This document shows, piece by piece, positions 35,319 to 44,175 of a stretch of 64,000 bases of DNA. The notes under the pieces were generated by a model. That model ran no database searches. It saw only the letters and a program-made list of their open reading frames with translations, and was not told the DNA's origin. Position numbers and translations under genes: made by a program. Positions within the stretch are counted from its first letter, which is position 1; every line of letters begins with the position of its first letter. Source of the DNA: CAIQJJ01 sp049325275 (GTDB taxonomy: Bacteria > Chloroflexota > Anaerolineae > Anaerolineales > UBA4823); contig JBMOLU010000086.1 of assembly GCA_049325275.1 (NCBI GenBank), positions 69,958 through 133,957 on the forward strand, in the 5' to 3' direction.

Positions 35319-36767
35319 TTAAGCCTTCGACGGCCGAACGAACGTGCTGTTTCGGGCAGGCTGTGCAGCTTGCATCCCGGAAATTTCGGTTTGAAGCGGG
35401 CAGCCGCCGCCGCACTCTGCCAGCAGGCTACAGTCGAGGCACTTTTCGGCTATGTAGTGCCGTTCACGCAGGTGGACGGACAACTCGTGATTCCAGATCG
35501 ATTCCCAGGGATCGTGCAGCAGGTTTCCCAAGGCATGGTAGTACGACTGGCAGGGCAGTACGTCGCCATTTGGCTCGATGCACATATTATACAGTGCCGC
35601 CGTACACCCCTTGACACCCAGTTCGAGCTGCATGGGATCGAAGCGGCAGTACTCGGTGGGGGTATACCAGATCAGGCGCTGCCTGGCGGCCTGCGTTTTT
35701 TGGCGGGCGATTTCCAATAGCGGCGTGAGCGCACTTTCAGGCAGGCCGGTTCCTACCGAAGCGCCCCGGCCGGCGTATATCAGTGCGTTCAAGCCAACGG
35801 TAGGTACCCCATTGGCGGCCAGAAAATCGAGCGTGTCCGCCAGATGAGGGCCGTTTTCTTGCAGCAGCGTGGTGTTCGTCATTACGTACAACCGCGTGGC
35901 GAGTGCATTTTGCAGCCCACGGAGGGTCTGTTTCCAGGCTCCTTGGGCGCACACCAATCGGTCGTGGACGGCAGCATCGTGCGATTCGACCGTGATCTGC
36001 ACGTGATCCAGCCCGGCATCCACCAAAGCCCGCACGAAACCGGGGTCCGCCAGCCGGCGGGCGTTGGTGTTCAGTCCGGTCACCTGGCCCTGCGCCTGCG
36101 CGTAGGCGATCAAGTCGGGTAAATCGTTCCGCAAAGTGGGTTCACCGCCGGTAAAAACGATGTGCGGGATGCCCAACGCCCAGGTGCGCTCGATGACTTT
36201 CTTCCAACTGTTGGTCGAAAGCTCGGGAATGTTTTGTGCGGGTGTGGCGGCTGCTGTTCCCTGCGCTATGCTCTCCCTGACGTTGTAACAGTGCGCACAG
36301 TTGTTGTTGCAGCGGTAGGTCAGCGCCAGGTCCATGCGATAGGGGGCTGATGGACGGGCGCTGAAGGGGGCCGTGGTTTCCAGTTCAAGTTCATGGAGCG
36401 GGCAGGCTCCATCCGGACGAATCAGTTCCGCCAGTTGCGCGTTGAAGGTTTGCAAATCGGCCCGCGCTTGCTCCGGGCCGACCGAATAGGTCCGACGAAT
36501 GATTTGCACGCACCGTTCCAGCGGGATTTTCTGCAAGAAGAGAGAAGCCATCAAAACGGCGGTCGGGTTTAGCTGAAATACGCGGTTGGCGTTGATCAGC
36601 AGCACACCGCTGCCATCTCGATCGACCCGCAAGTGCACGCGCGACTGCTCGCCGGGGTTTTCGATCAAATAATGACTTAACCCCACGGGAGGCTGGACGG
36701 TTTCAGGAGGTCGTCCTTCCCTGAAAGCCAGGCGCGTTTTGATGGATTGCCAGAAACTTGTGCTCAT
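35319..36767 (-). CDS. Radical SAM/SPASM protein with N-terminal PqqD-like (RRE) domain
   Basis: A 482-residue enzyme. Residues about 42-125 resemble PqqD, the peptide-binding RRE fold. The radical SAM core follows with CNNNCAHC (Cys153, Cys157, Cys160) and the GGE motif in IVFTGGEPTLR. The C-terminal SPASM region carries seven Cys (388, 396, 406, 443, 446, 452, 456) for auxiliary Fe-S clusters. SPASM enzymes such as PqqE, MftC and AlbA modify ribosomally made peptides or proteins. Start and stop overlap the MFS gene (TGATG). The long open frame upstream of 36767 is only the shadow of the MFS gene. Confidence 0.92.
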   Translation of the reverse strand: MSTSFWQSIKTRLAFREGRPPETVQPPVGLSHYLIENPGEQSRVHLRVDRDGSGVLLINANRVFQLNPTAVLMASLFLQKIPLERCVQIIRRTYSVGPEQARADLQTFNAQLAELIRPDGACPLHELELETTAPFSARPSAPYRMDLALTYRCNNNCAHCYNVRESIAQGTAAATPAQNIPELSTNSWKKVIERTWALGIPHIVFTGGEPTLRNDLPDLIAYAQAQGQVTGLNTNARRLADPGFVRALVDAGLDHVQITVESHDAAVHDRLVCAQGAWKQTLRGLQNALATRLYVMTNTTLLQENGPHLADTLDFLAANGVPTVGLNALIYAGRGASVGTGLPESALTPLLEIARQKTQAARQRLIWYTPTEYCRFDPMQLELGVKGCTAALYNMCIEPNGDVLPCQSYYHALGNLLHDPWESIWNHELSVHLRERHYIAEKCLDCSLLAECGGGCPLQTEISGMQAAQPARNSTFVRPSKA

Positions 36768-38104
36768 CAACCCGGGTTTGGTGCTTTGCGGAACGCGCTG
36801 CTGAGGTAAAATACGATGCCGATCAACAGCAGAATCAGTGAGGCCGAAACGACGATAAATTCCACGCGTACCAGGTCGGCCAGGCCGGCAAACAGGGCAC
36901 CCACCAGCATAGCCGAAGTGCTGGCTACACTGATCACGCTGAAGGCGCGGCCGATGATGTGGCTGTCCGCGTTTTCTTGAATGATGGTACGGATGCCGAT
37001 GAAGATGGCGCCATTGGCCATGCCGCCAAAAAATAAGAAGGGCGCCGCCACGGCCAGCCACAGGGCCGGCGTCGAGGAGACGAGTTGCAGCAAGGGGGGG
37101 ATGCCGAATGCCAGCAGCCAGGCGATCCCCATGCCGATCACGCCAACCGTCAGGAACAGATCGCGGCGCATATCGCGCAGCCGGTTGACCAAAATCAGCA
37201 GGCCTACCGACAGTCCCAGGGCATTGAGCGCTTCGATCAGCCCGTATCCTGCGTCGCCTGCCTGGAAAACGCGGCGTGAATATACAATAACCAGGGTGCT
37301 TACCACGCCCAGGGCGATGGGAGCCGTCAGGCTCAACCAGAGCGTGCGCAGCAGCATGGCGTTTTTGCACACATAACGAAACCCGTAGGCGATATCTTCA
37401 ACAAAGGAGCTTTTCGGTTGCTCGCCGGCTGTGGGTTTCATGGCCGGCAAAGCGATTTGGGCGATGCAGATGGCAGAAAAAACGAAACTCAACCCGTCCA
37501 CGCCAAAGGCCGCCCCGGTGCCGATGAAATGGCTCAACAACCCGGCCGTCCCGTAGCCCACGAACTCCATAATCATCATCGTGGCCTGATCGAGCGAATT
37601 GGCCAGCATCAGTTGATCGGGCTTGACGATTTGGGGTATACAGGCCACCTTGGCCGGCACATAGAGTTGCCTGAGCGCCCCGGTGACGAAGAGCACGGTG
37701 TAGAGTACCCCCAACTTATAGGGCAGGGCGACCGGTAGCCAGGGGACCAATGTGAGCAGAAAGATCAACAGGGCGCGCGCCAGATCGGCGTAAATCATCG
37801 TCAGGCGGCGGTTCCAGCGGTCGCTCAAGGCGCCGGCAACGATTCCCATGATCGAGTTGGCCGTCAGGCGTACACCAAAGGCCAGTCCGAGTTGCAGGGC
37901 GGAGCCGGTCAGGTTGTAAATCATAATCGGGATGGCGATCTCGGTAAACTTGTCGCCAAACGAAGAAACACTTTGCCCGATCCACAGGAAAAAGAAATCC
38001 TTGGATTTCAGCAAAGCGAGAAAACCGGTTTGGAGAACTGCCGTCTCCTCTGCCGCTTGTGCGAGATCGGCAGGCTGGCTGGCAGCAGCATCTTCTAGTT
38101 CCAT
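36767..38104 (-). CDS. MFS exporter (macrolide-efflux-like, MFS_3 type)
   Basis: A 445-residue major-facilitator protein with twelve predicted membrane helices. The cytoplasmic loop motif between helices 2 and 3 is GALSDRWNRRLTMIYAD, typical of the family that includes the MefA macrolide exporters and the enterobactin exporter. A cytoplasmic N-terminal tail of about 30 residues is acidic. The ATG has AGGAGG upstream. It is the first gene of the MFS, radical SAM, pseudo-radical-SAM, methyltransferase operon, and so is a candidate exporter of the product or an immunity pump. Confidence 0.92.
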   Translation of the reverse strand: MELEDAAASQPADLAQAAEETAVLQTGFLALLKSKDFFFLWIGQSVSSFGDKFTEIAIPIMIYNLTGSALQLGLAFGVRLTANSIMGIVAGALSDRWNRRLTMIYADLARALLIFLLTLVPWLPVALPYKLGVLYTVLFVTGALRQLYVPAKVACIPQIVKPDQLMLANSLDQATMMIMEFVGYGTAGLLSHFIGTGAAFGVDGLSFVFSAICIAQIALPAMKPTAGEQPKSSFVEDIAYGFRYVCKNAMLLRTLWLSLTAPIALGVVSTLVIVYSRRVFQAGDAGYGLIEALNALGLSVGLLILVNRLRDMRRDLFLTVGVIGMGIAWLLAFGIPPLLQLVSSTPALWLAVAAPFLFFGGMANGAIFIGIRTIIQENADSHIIGRAFSVISVASTSAMLVGALFAGLADLVRVEFIVVSASLILLLIGIVFYLSSAFRKAPNPG

Positions 38105-38182
38105 GGGTTATCCTCCTTGGTTTCAATGAACGTTGCGCGTTGTGCTCATAGAACACTTCATTTTCCCAATTTCGAGGAACCA

Positions 38183-38617
38183 TTAATCTTCCAGGCGGTA
38201 CCGGTAAGCATTGGTCTCCCAGTACGTGAAGCCCAAGCGTTGGTAAAGGCGGTTTGCGGCCTGACGCGCCGGGCGGGAAGTCAGGTTGACGCACTTTGCG
38301 CGGCGTGCTTTGGCCTGCTCGATGGCCGTGTGGGTCAGCGCTGCCCCGATGCCCTGGCCGCGTGCTGCCTCATCGACAATCACATCTTCAATCCAGGCAT
38401 GTAGGGCCGTTGGGGTGCGATAAAGAGCCAGCGTGGACGAGCCGACGATTTCGCCTTCTTCGTTGCGGGCAACGTACAAATACACGTCCGGCGAAGCCAA
38501 GACTTCGGCCAATTCGTCGCGGGTGGGAGGCACCCCGCTGGCGGAAAGCTGCGGAATCAGCCGCCTGAAGGCGCCGAGCAGTTCATCGCTCACCTGGTAG
38601 ACGCGCTCGATTTTCAT
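38183..38617 (-). CDS. GNAT-family N-acetyltransferase
   Basis: A 144-residue acetyltransferase with motif A VIVDEAARGQGIGAALTHTAI and a terminal QAANRLYQRLGFTYWETNAYRY typical of small-molecule or amine acetyltransferases. It begins at the stop of the DUF2207 gene (TGATG), so it is coupled to it. The next gene downstream (MFS) starts after 78 bases and may still be in the same transcript. Substrate unknown. Confidence 0.9.
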   Translation of the reverse strand: MKIERVYQVSDELLGAFRRLIPQLSASGVPPTRDELAEVLASPDVYLYVARNEEGEIVGSSTLALYRTPTALHAWIEDVIVDEAARGQGIGAALTHTAIEQAKARRAKCVNLTSRPARQAANRLYQRLGFTYWETNAYRYRLED

Positions 38618-40296
38618 CAGCGGCCGCCGCCGGCGCAGGCGCAGGCGCAACCCGCACAGGCGCAGGCGCAGGCGCAGCTGCTGCCCCCACCACTGCTGCG
38701 GTGCCCGCCGCTGCCGGATGAACTCTTTGGTAACGGGTTGGTCGCACCAACTACGCGATTGGTGAAATCGGTCACGTTGCCGATAACACTGCCGGCAAAA
38801 CCTTCGATGCCGGTGACGATGGATGCGGCGAAGTCCGAACCGGGGATGCGTAGGTTGCCGGAGAGCGGCCCGGCCTGTGGCCGTGAGCCACCGCTGGGCA
38901 GGGTCGCCTGCGTGCGGCGTTCGAATCCGGGGTCGAAGCGCCCCCACCAGAGCGGTACGAACACAGGCTGGTGACGGAAAATGTCGCGCGTACGATCGTT
39001 GAAATCGCGGTCGAGCATCGTCCACTCCATGACCTCGTCGAACTTCTGGCTTTTCACTTCGGGCGTGTTGGCCGCCTCCACCTGGCGCCAGGCTTTTTCG
39101 GTGATCTGCTTGTAATAGGCTACGGTTTCTCGGCGGCTGAAGCCCTTCATCTTCTCGGTGACACTTTTGACGAGGTTGATCATCGTCGTCTGCATCGCCC
39201 GCCGGCGTTCGGCGCCTTTTTTGTCGAAAGCTTCGACGAACTCTTGTTCGTAGGTGCGCAGGCCGCCGGGTAGGGGTTCGGCAGCTTTCACTTCCAGGGG
39301 TTCACGTGTGGTCACTTCGGCGGCGTTCTTCTTGATCAGGGCGAACAAAATCATCGTCAGCACCGTGTCGACGGGCTGTTCCATCAACACAGCCGCTTCG
39401 ACCGCCGTCAGGCCGCGCTTGATGCCATGCCCTTCGATGGAAATCTTCGGTGGCAGGTACTGCTGGCGGCGTTTGCGGTCGCTGTAAAGGCTCCAGACGG
39501 TCAAGCCGGCAAAGCCCCCCATGAACAACAGCGGAATGCAGCACTGCGACCCGGCAGCAAAGATGCTGCCGATCAGGCCAAAGATGGCGTCTAAAAAGCT
39601 GAAGCGTACGATAGCGCTTTCGGGTACATACTTTTTGGGAAAGGAAGCCCCGAAATCGTACTCGGTGTAGCTGTTGGCGTTGGCATTACGCCAGGTGTAG
39701 GTGATGCGGCCTTCGCGGTCGAATCCGGTTTCCGGCTCGCTGTTGAAACCGTCCGGCGCCTTGTGCCAGCGCGGTTCTCCGGGTTGAATGTCGGGCGGCA
39801 GGTGAAAGACGACCGTCATGTCGGTCTTGCCATCGACGTAGGACGATCCGAACCAGGTGGGCGAGAACACGGCGCTGGCGTAGTCTTCATCGTCGTCATC
39901 GGGGTGAAGCACCCGCCGGACGACACCCACGTAGGCGTGTACCGTGCCTGTCTGTCCATAGCGGAGGGCCTGGTTTCCCAGGACCAGCGCCACGCCGGAA
40001 CCGCTGCCCTCGTAGTCGTTCTGCGAGACGGCGATGGCTTTGCCGTTTACGTCTGCGTAGATGCTGCTGGCGTCGAAGTCGCTGGTCGGAATACCCAGAT
40101 CGACGTATTCAAAGCGATCGTTGGATTCGTTTTCGAAAACCCACGTGTAGTCGATGGAAAGGGTGCCGTCTGCATTCCAGAAAGCATGGATCACCGCCTG
40201 AGGAACCTTGAAGTAGTAGGTTTGGGCCAGCGCGCTGCCCGGCATGCCCAAAAACAAGCTGCACAAGACCAGGAGTATGAAGAAGCGCTTTTTCAT
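38617..40296 (-). CDS. DUF2207-type membrane protein with Cys-Ala repeat tail
   Basis: A 559-residue protein: signal peptide (about 1-25), an extracytoplasmic beta domain (about 26-205) of the DUF2207 type, membrane segments near 215-255, a cytoplasmic helical region and a low-complexity end. The last 30 residues are Gly/Ser-rich and then alternate Cys and Ala (SSCACACACAG, then CACACAGGGR). The nature of the tail (metal binding, lipidation or cross-linking) is unknown. It follows a small zinc-ribbon membrane protein and is coupled to the GNAT gene. Confidence 0.88.
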   Translation of the reverse strand: MKKRFFILLVLCSLFLGMPGSALAQTYYFKVPQAVIHAFWNADGTLSIDYTWVFENESNDRFEYVDLGIPTSDFDASSIYADVNGKAIAVSQNDYEGSGSGVALVLGNQALRYGQTGTVHAYVGVVRRVLHPDDDDEDYASAVFSPTWFGSSYVDGKTDMTVVFHLPPDIQPGEPRWHKAPDGFNSEPETGFDREGRITYTWRNANANSYTEYDFGASFPKKYVPESAIVRFSFLDAIFGLIGSIFAAGSQCCIPLLFMGGFAGLTVWSLYSDRKRRQQYLPPKISIEGHGIKRGLTAVEAAVLMEQPVDTVLTMILFALIKKNAAEVTTREPLEVKAAEPLPGGLRTYEQEFVEAFDKKGAERRRAMQTTMINLVKSVTEKMKGFSRRETVAYYKQITEKAWRQVEAANTPEVKSQKFDEVMEWTMLDRDFNDRTRDIFRHQPVFVPLWWGRFDPGFERRTQATLPSGGSRPQAGPLSGNLRIPGSDFAASIVTGIEGFAGSVIGNVTDFTNRVVGATNPLPKSSSGSGGHRSSGGGSSCACACACAGCACACAGGGR

Positions 40297-40360
40297 GAAA
40301 CCTCCAAATACACGTTCCTGTGAGGCGTCTCACCTGCCTGGCCATCACGGGAGCACTCGG

Positions 40361-40768
40361 TCACCACTTGGGTTCTTCCGTTAATTGGTAGCTGGTCTTA
40401 CAGTACGGGCAGTTGACCACCGGCGCGCCGGCTACCATCTGAATGTTGTCCATCGTCAGCACGCCGCCGCACGACTGGCACTTTATCGTCTCCAAATTGA
40501 CGTCCCCCGGCAGATCGACTTTCAGCGTTACGTTTTGGGTCGTGTCTCCCGGCTTCGGGCGCAGGCCCAACCAGGCCAGCACCACGCCTCCGGCGATCAT
40601 CAACACGCCGATGCAAGACGTTGCCAGGCCAACGACCACCCTTCCCGAAGCGCTTGCCCCACCGTCGCCAGATGCCCACAAAAAGAGAATGCCGATCAGC
40701 AAAATCGGCAGCGCGATCAAAAACAACAAACCGGCGCCAAGGAACATCAAAGTCTTGCTGGAACCCAT
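40361..40768 (-). CDS. Small membrane protein with C-terminal zinc ribbon
   Basis: A 135-residue protein with two hydrophobic helices (about 8-32 and 42-67) and a C-terminal zinc ribbon (CQSCGGVL, then CPYCKTSY). The ribbon is expected in the cytoplasm. Similar ribbons occur in several proteins of this window (21217, 55028, 56110). A ribosome site (GGAGG) precedes the start. Function unknown. Confidence 0.8.
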   Translation of the reverse strand: MGSSKTLMFLGAGLLFLIALPILLIGILFLWASGDGGASASGRVVVGLATSCIGVLMIAGGVVLAWLGLRPKPGDTTQNVTLKVDLPGDVNLETIKCQSCGGVLTMDNIQMVAGAPVVNCPYCKTSYQLTEEPKW

Positions 40769-40867
40769 GAAAACCTCCCGAAGAAGTCCATTTGAGAAGT
40801 TACGTCAATTCCTCTTGTTACAAAGCAAGTTTACCGGCGTTTTTCTACCTGCGCAAGAGAAAGCGCC

Positions 40868-41575
40868 TCACTTCTTCAGCTCTTTTTCGGCGGCCATCTT
40901 TTGCAGTTCATCATCTGACTGATCCATTTCGATGATTTCACCGGTGGCTACGAAGACAATGCGTTCGCTGATATTGGTCACCCGGTCGGCCAGGCGTTCG
41001 AGGTTGTGGGCGGCCCATATCAGGTGGCTGGCGTTGTCGATGGCGTCGGGATTGTTGAGCATTTGCTTGAGCAGCTTGCGATAAACTTTGTTATACAAGT
41101 CATCGACTTCGTCGTCGCGTTGGGGGATGCTGCGCGCTGTCTCGGCGTCCTGAACGACGAAGGCCTGCAAGGCGTCGTTGAGCATCGATAGGCCGATTTT
41201 TGCCATTTGCTTCAGGTCGCTGCGGGGCACGTCGGCTTCCTTTTCTTCTCCGACAGCAACGCAGATATGGGCGATGCCTTTGGCGTAGTCGCCGATGCGT
41301 TCGAGTTCGGTGATCACCTCGAGGATGGCCGCCAACAGGCGCAAATCGCGGGCCATGGGTTGCTGCGTGGCGATCAACACCAGGCAGTTGTTTTCAATCT
41401 CGTAGCGCTTTTCATTGATCTGCTGATCGGCCGCCATCACCTTGCGGGCGGTTTTCTTGTCTCCCTGGCGCAGCGCTTCGACGGCGGTGTTGACGGCGTT
41501 CTCCACCATCGTACCCAGTTCCAATACCTGGTCTTTCAACTTCGCGATCTCGCGATCGAACAGTTCACGGGTCAT
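40868..41575 (-). CDS. phoU: Phosphate-system regulator PhoU
   Basis: A 235-residue all-helical protein with the two PhoU repeats, each with an E/D-x3-D metal-binding helix (ITELERIGDYAKGIAH and HNLERLADRVTNISER). PhoU links the Pst transporter to the phosphate-sensing kinase and shuts off the Pho regulon when phosphate is plentiful. It is the last gene of the pstS-pstC-pstA-pstB-phoU series. No PhoB/PhoR pair is in the window. Confidence 0.96.
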   Translation of the reverse strand: MTRELFDREIAKLKDQVLELGTMVENAVNTAVEALRQGDKKTARKVMAADQQINEKRYEIENNCLVLIATQQPMARDLRLLAAILEVITELERIGDYAKGIAHICVAVGEEKEADVPRSDLKQMAKIGLSMLNDALQAFVVQDAETARSIPQRDDEVDDLYNKVYRKLLKQMLNNPDAIDNASHLIWAAHNLERLADRVTNISERIVFVATGEIIEMDQSDDELQKMAAEKELKK

Positions 41576-41599
41576 GATACGTTTCTCCTGCCCGAGCGG

Positions 41600-42355
41600 T
41601 TATCCAAACCGCCCGTGGACGTAGTCTTCGGTACGTTTCTCTTTGGGGTTGGTAAAAAGGCTCTTTCCCGGCGCCCATTCGACCAGTTCTCCCTGCAGGA
41701 AGAAGCCTGCATAGTCTGCCGTGCGGGCAGCCTGCTGGACGGAATGCGGCACCAGGATGATGGTGTACGCTTCCTTGAGCTCCTGGAGAGAAGCTTCCAC
41801 CTTGCCGGTGGAAATGGGGTCGAGGCCGGAGGTAGGTTCGTCGAGCAGAATTATTTCCGGTTGCAGGGCCAGCGCGCGCGCCAGGCAGAGACGTTGCTGC
41901 TGCCCACCCGAAAGCGCCACGGCCGGGTCGTCCAGGCGATCGTGGACTTCGTCCCACAGGGCAGCCTGTTTCAGGGCGCGCTCGGCGGCTTCGTTGAGCG
42001 CGGATTTACGGCGCTCGCCGGCCACTTCCAACCCGTAGGTCAGGTTGCCGCGAATGCTCAATGGCAGCACCACCGGGCGGGCAAAGACCATGCCCACCTT
42101 GCGGCGCAGGGCCACGACATCGGTTTGCGGGGAAAGAATATCGACGCCATCGATCAGCACGCATCCCGAGACGAACTTGACATCGGCCAGGTCGTTCAAA
42201 CGGTTGAAGGTGCGCAGCAGCGACGATTTTCCGCCGCCGGCGGGGCCAAACAGTACCGTGATGGCGTTGGCCGGGACGTTCAGGTTGATATTTTTGAGCG
42301 ATTCCGTGCCGTCGGAGTACGACAGGATCAGTTTTTCGACGACGATTTTATCCAT
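41600..42355 (-). CDS. pstB: Phosphate ABC transporter ATPase PstB, Q-loop variant
   Basis: A 251-residue ATPase of the Pst system. Walker A is GPAGGGKSS, the signature LSGGQQQR is intact and Walker B is IILLDEPTSGLD. The Q-loop, normally VGMVFQKP in PstB, reads VGMVFARP, so the Gln that senses nucleotide and couples to the membrane subunits is replaced by Ala. The switch His is kept (LVPHSVQQAA). It sits between pstA and phoU. A second PstB encoded at 45196 keeps the Gln but has an altered signature. Confidence 0.94.
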   Translation of the reverse strand: MDKIVVEKLILSYSDGTESLKNINLNVPANAITVLFGPAGGGKSSLLRTFNRLNDLADVKFVSGCVLIDGVDILSPQTDVVALRRKVGMVFARPVVLPLSIRGNLTYGLEVAGERRKSALNEAAERALKQAALWDEVHDRLDDPAVALSGGQQQRLCLARALALQPEIILLDEPTSGLDPISTGKVEASLQELKEAYTIILVPHSVQQAARTADYAGFFLQGELVEWAPGKSLFTNPKEKRTEDYVHGRFG

Positions 42356-42367
42356 GCGGTTACTTCC

Positions 42368-43228
42368 TCACCACTGCCGCGCCGCACGCGCCCGCGAGCG
42401 GATGACTGTGGCGGCGACGTTCAAGCCGAGTACCAGCACCAGCAAGACCAGTGCCGTGCCGAACTGGATCTGCTCAGGCATCCCCGGCACCTGCGTGGAG
42501 ATCACGTACAGGTGATAGGGTAGGGCCATCGTCGGGTCGAGCGGCGAGGCAGGCAGCGATGGCAGGTAAAAGGCAACAGCCGTGAACAAGATCGGCGCTG
42601 TCTCGCCGGCGGCGCGTTCCAGGCCCAGGATCACGCCCGTCAGGATGCCCGGCAGCGCCTGCGGCAAGACGATGCGCTGGATCGTCTGCCAGCGCGTGGC
42701 GCCCTGGGCGATGCTCACCACCCGGAAGGACTGCGGCACGGCGCGCAGGGCTTCCTCGGCCGTGCTGATGATCACCGGTAGGGTCATGATCGAGAGCGTC
42801 AGTGCCCCTGCGATGATGCTCACCCCCAAGCGCATGAAGAGCACGAACATCCCCAAGCCAAACAGGCCGTAGACGACGGACGGGATGCCGGCCAGGTTGA
42901 TCAAGGCCAGGCGGATGGTACGTGTCCAGCCGTTATCGGGGGCGTATTCCGAAAGATAAACGGCCGCCCCCAGGCCGAGCGGGGTGACGAAAAGGGTCGT
43001 CAACAGGGTGAGATAAATCGTGCCCAGGACCGCCGGGAAGATGCCGCCGGCGCGCATCCCGTCGCTCGGGTAACCGAAAATAAAATCCCACGAAATCGCC
43101 GGCAGCCCTTTGACCAGGATCACGCCGAAGATCAAGATAATCGGCAAAATGGTAACCAGCGCGGTCAGCGTCAGCAGCCCAAAGCCGATTTTTTGCTTTG
43201 CCTGGCGGGAAAGAAAACTCGAAAACAT
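42368..43228 (-). CDS. pstA: Phosphate ABC transporter permease PstA
   Basis: A 286-residue inner-membrane permease with six predicted helices and the EAA-loop region (EEALRAVPQSFRVVSIAQGATRWQTI). It forms the channel with PstC. The ATG at 43228 has GAGGG upstream; a GTG at 43240 overlapping the pstC stop (GTGA) is an alternative that would add four residues. Confidence 0.95.
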   Translation of the reverse strand: MFSSFLSRQAKQKIGFGLLTLTALVTILPIILIFGVILVKGLPAISWDFIFGYPSDGMRAGGIFPAVLGTIYLTLLTTLFVTPLGLGAAVYLSEYAPDNGWTRTIRLALINLAGIPSVVYGLFGLGMFVLFMRLGVSIIAGALTLSIMTLPVIISTAEEALRAVPQSFRVVSIAQGATRWQTIQRIVLPQALPGILTGVILGLERAAGETAPILFTAVAFYLPSLPASPLDPTMALPYHLYVISTQVPGMPEQIQFGTALVLLVLVLGLNVAATVIRSRARAARQW

Positions 43229-43236
43229 GGCGTCCC

Positions 43237-44175
43237 TCACGATAAGATGCGTTCGGCGCGTTTCTTCTGCCGAAAGATGACGCTGACGGCGGTCAGGTTG
43301 ATGACCAGGGAGATCAAAAACAGGAGCAGGCCGATCAAAAAGAGCATGTGATAGTGGTCGCTGCCTTTGGCAACCTCGCCCATTTCGGCGGCGATGGTCG
43401 CCGTCATCGTGCGTACGGGCGTCAGCAGGCTCATGCGCAGCACGGGGGCGTTGCCTGTGACCATCATCACCGTCATCGTCTCGCCGATGGAACGGCCCAG
43501 GCCGAGCAAGATGGCCGTGATGACCCCCGAGCGCGCCGCCGGCAGGGTGACGAGGAAGATCGTCTGAAGCTCGGTGGCCCCGATGGCCAGCGAGGCGTCG
43601 CGGTACGAGCGCGGCACGGCGTCCAGGGCATCTTCGGCGACGGAAACGATGGTCGGCAGCGAAATCAGGCCGAGCAGGATCGCCCCGGTGAGGGCCGTCA
43701 GGCCGGTGGGCAGGTTGAACGTCTCACGCAAGATCGGTGAAAGCAGTAGCATCCCCAGGAAGCCCAGCACGACCGACGGAATCCCGGCCAGCGCTTCGAC
43801 CAGCGGCTTGAGAATTTCACGCGCCCAGCGCGGGGCGATCTCGGCGATAAAGATTGCCGTGCCGATACCGAGCGGCACGGCAAACAGCGCTGCGCCAAAG
43901 GTGACCACCAGGGTTCCGGCGAGCAGCGGCAGCAGGCCGAAGTAATCTTCAATCGGGTACCAGCGCAGTTGGAAGGCTTTGGGCAGGATGTCGGGGTCAA
44001 TCGCCGGCAGGCTTTCGCGCAGCAGGAAGACGAACACCAGTACGACGAAAACGATGGCCGAGTAGCCCGAAACGGCGATCAGCCGGTTGATCAGCGCTTC
44101 ACGCCGGGCGACGTCATGGCGCGAAGGCGGCAGAAGGGCAGGAGAAGGAGAAGAAGGGCGTTGAGAATCGGTCAT
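43237..44175 (-). CDS. pstC: Phosphate ABC transporter permease PstC
   Basis: A 312-residue permease with an N-terminal cytoplasmic Pro/Ser-rich stretch and six predicted helices; the EAA-like loop is EDALDAVPRSYRDASLAIGATELQTI. It pairs with PstA. The start overlaps the pstS stop by ATGA. Confidence 0.95.
   Translation of the reverse strand: MTDSQRPSSPSPALLPPSRHDVARREALINRLIAVSGYSAIVFVVLVFVFLLRESLPAIDPDILPKAFQLRWYPIEDYFGLLPLLAGTLVVTFGAALFAVPLGIGTAIFIAEIAPRWAREILKPLVEALAGIPSVVLGFLGMLLLSPILRETFNLPTGLTALTGAILLGLISLPTIVSVAEDALDAVPRSYRDASLAIGATELQTIFLVTLPAARSGVITAILLGLGRSIGETMTVMMVTGNAPVLRMSLLTPVRTMTATIAAEMGEVAKGSDHYHMLFLIGLLLFLISLVINLTAVSVIFRQKKRAERILS

Noticed and set aside
35319..37370. Radical SAM gene extended upstream to a 683-residue protein
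   Set aside because: The extension is the antiparallel-free shadow frame of the MFS gene on the same strand; the true start at 36767 sits on the MFS stop (TGATG) and begins the family-like N-terminus.
38123..38161. A 12-codon minus-strand frame (MKCSMSTTRNVH) directly before the MFS gene, possible RiPP precursor
   Set aside because: It has no proper ribosome site, is very short, and lies where any 39-base frame could occur by chance. It is kept only as something to compare in homologous operons.
40799..40834. GTTAC/GTTTAC motifs upstream of the 135-residue zinc-ribbon gene as further PHO boxes
   Set aside because: Their spacing is 18 and 12 bases, not the 11-bp phase of the two convincing arrays.
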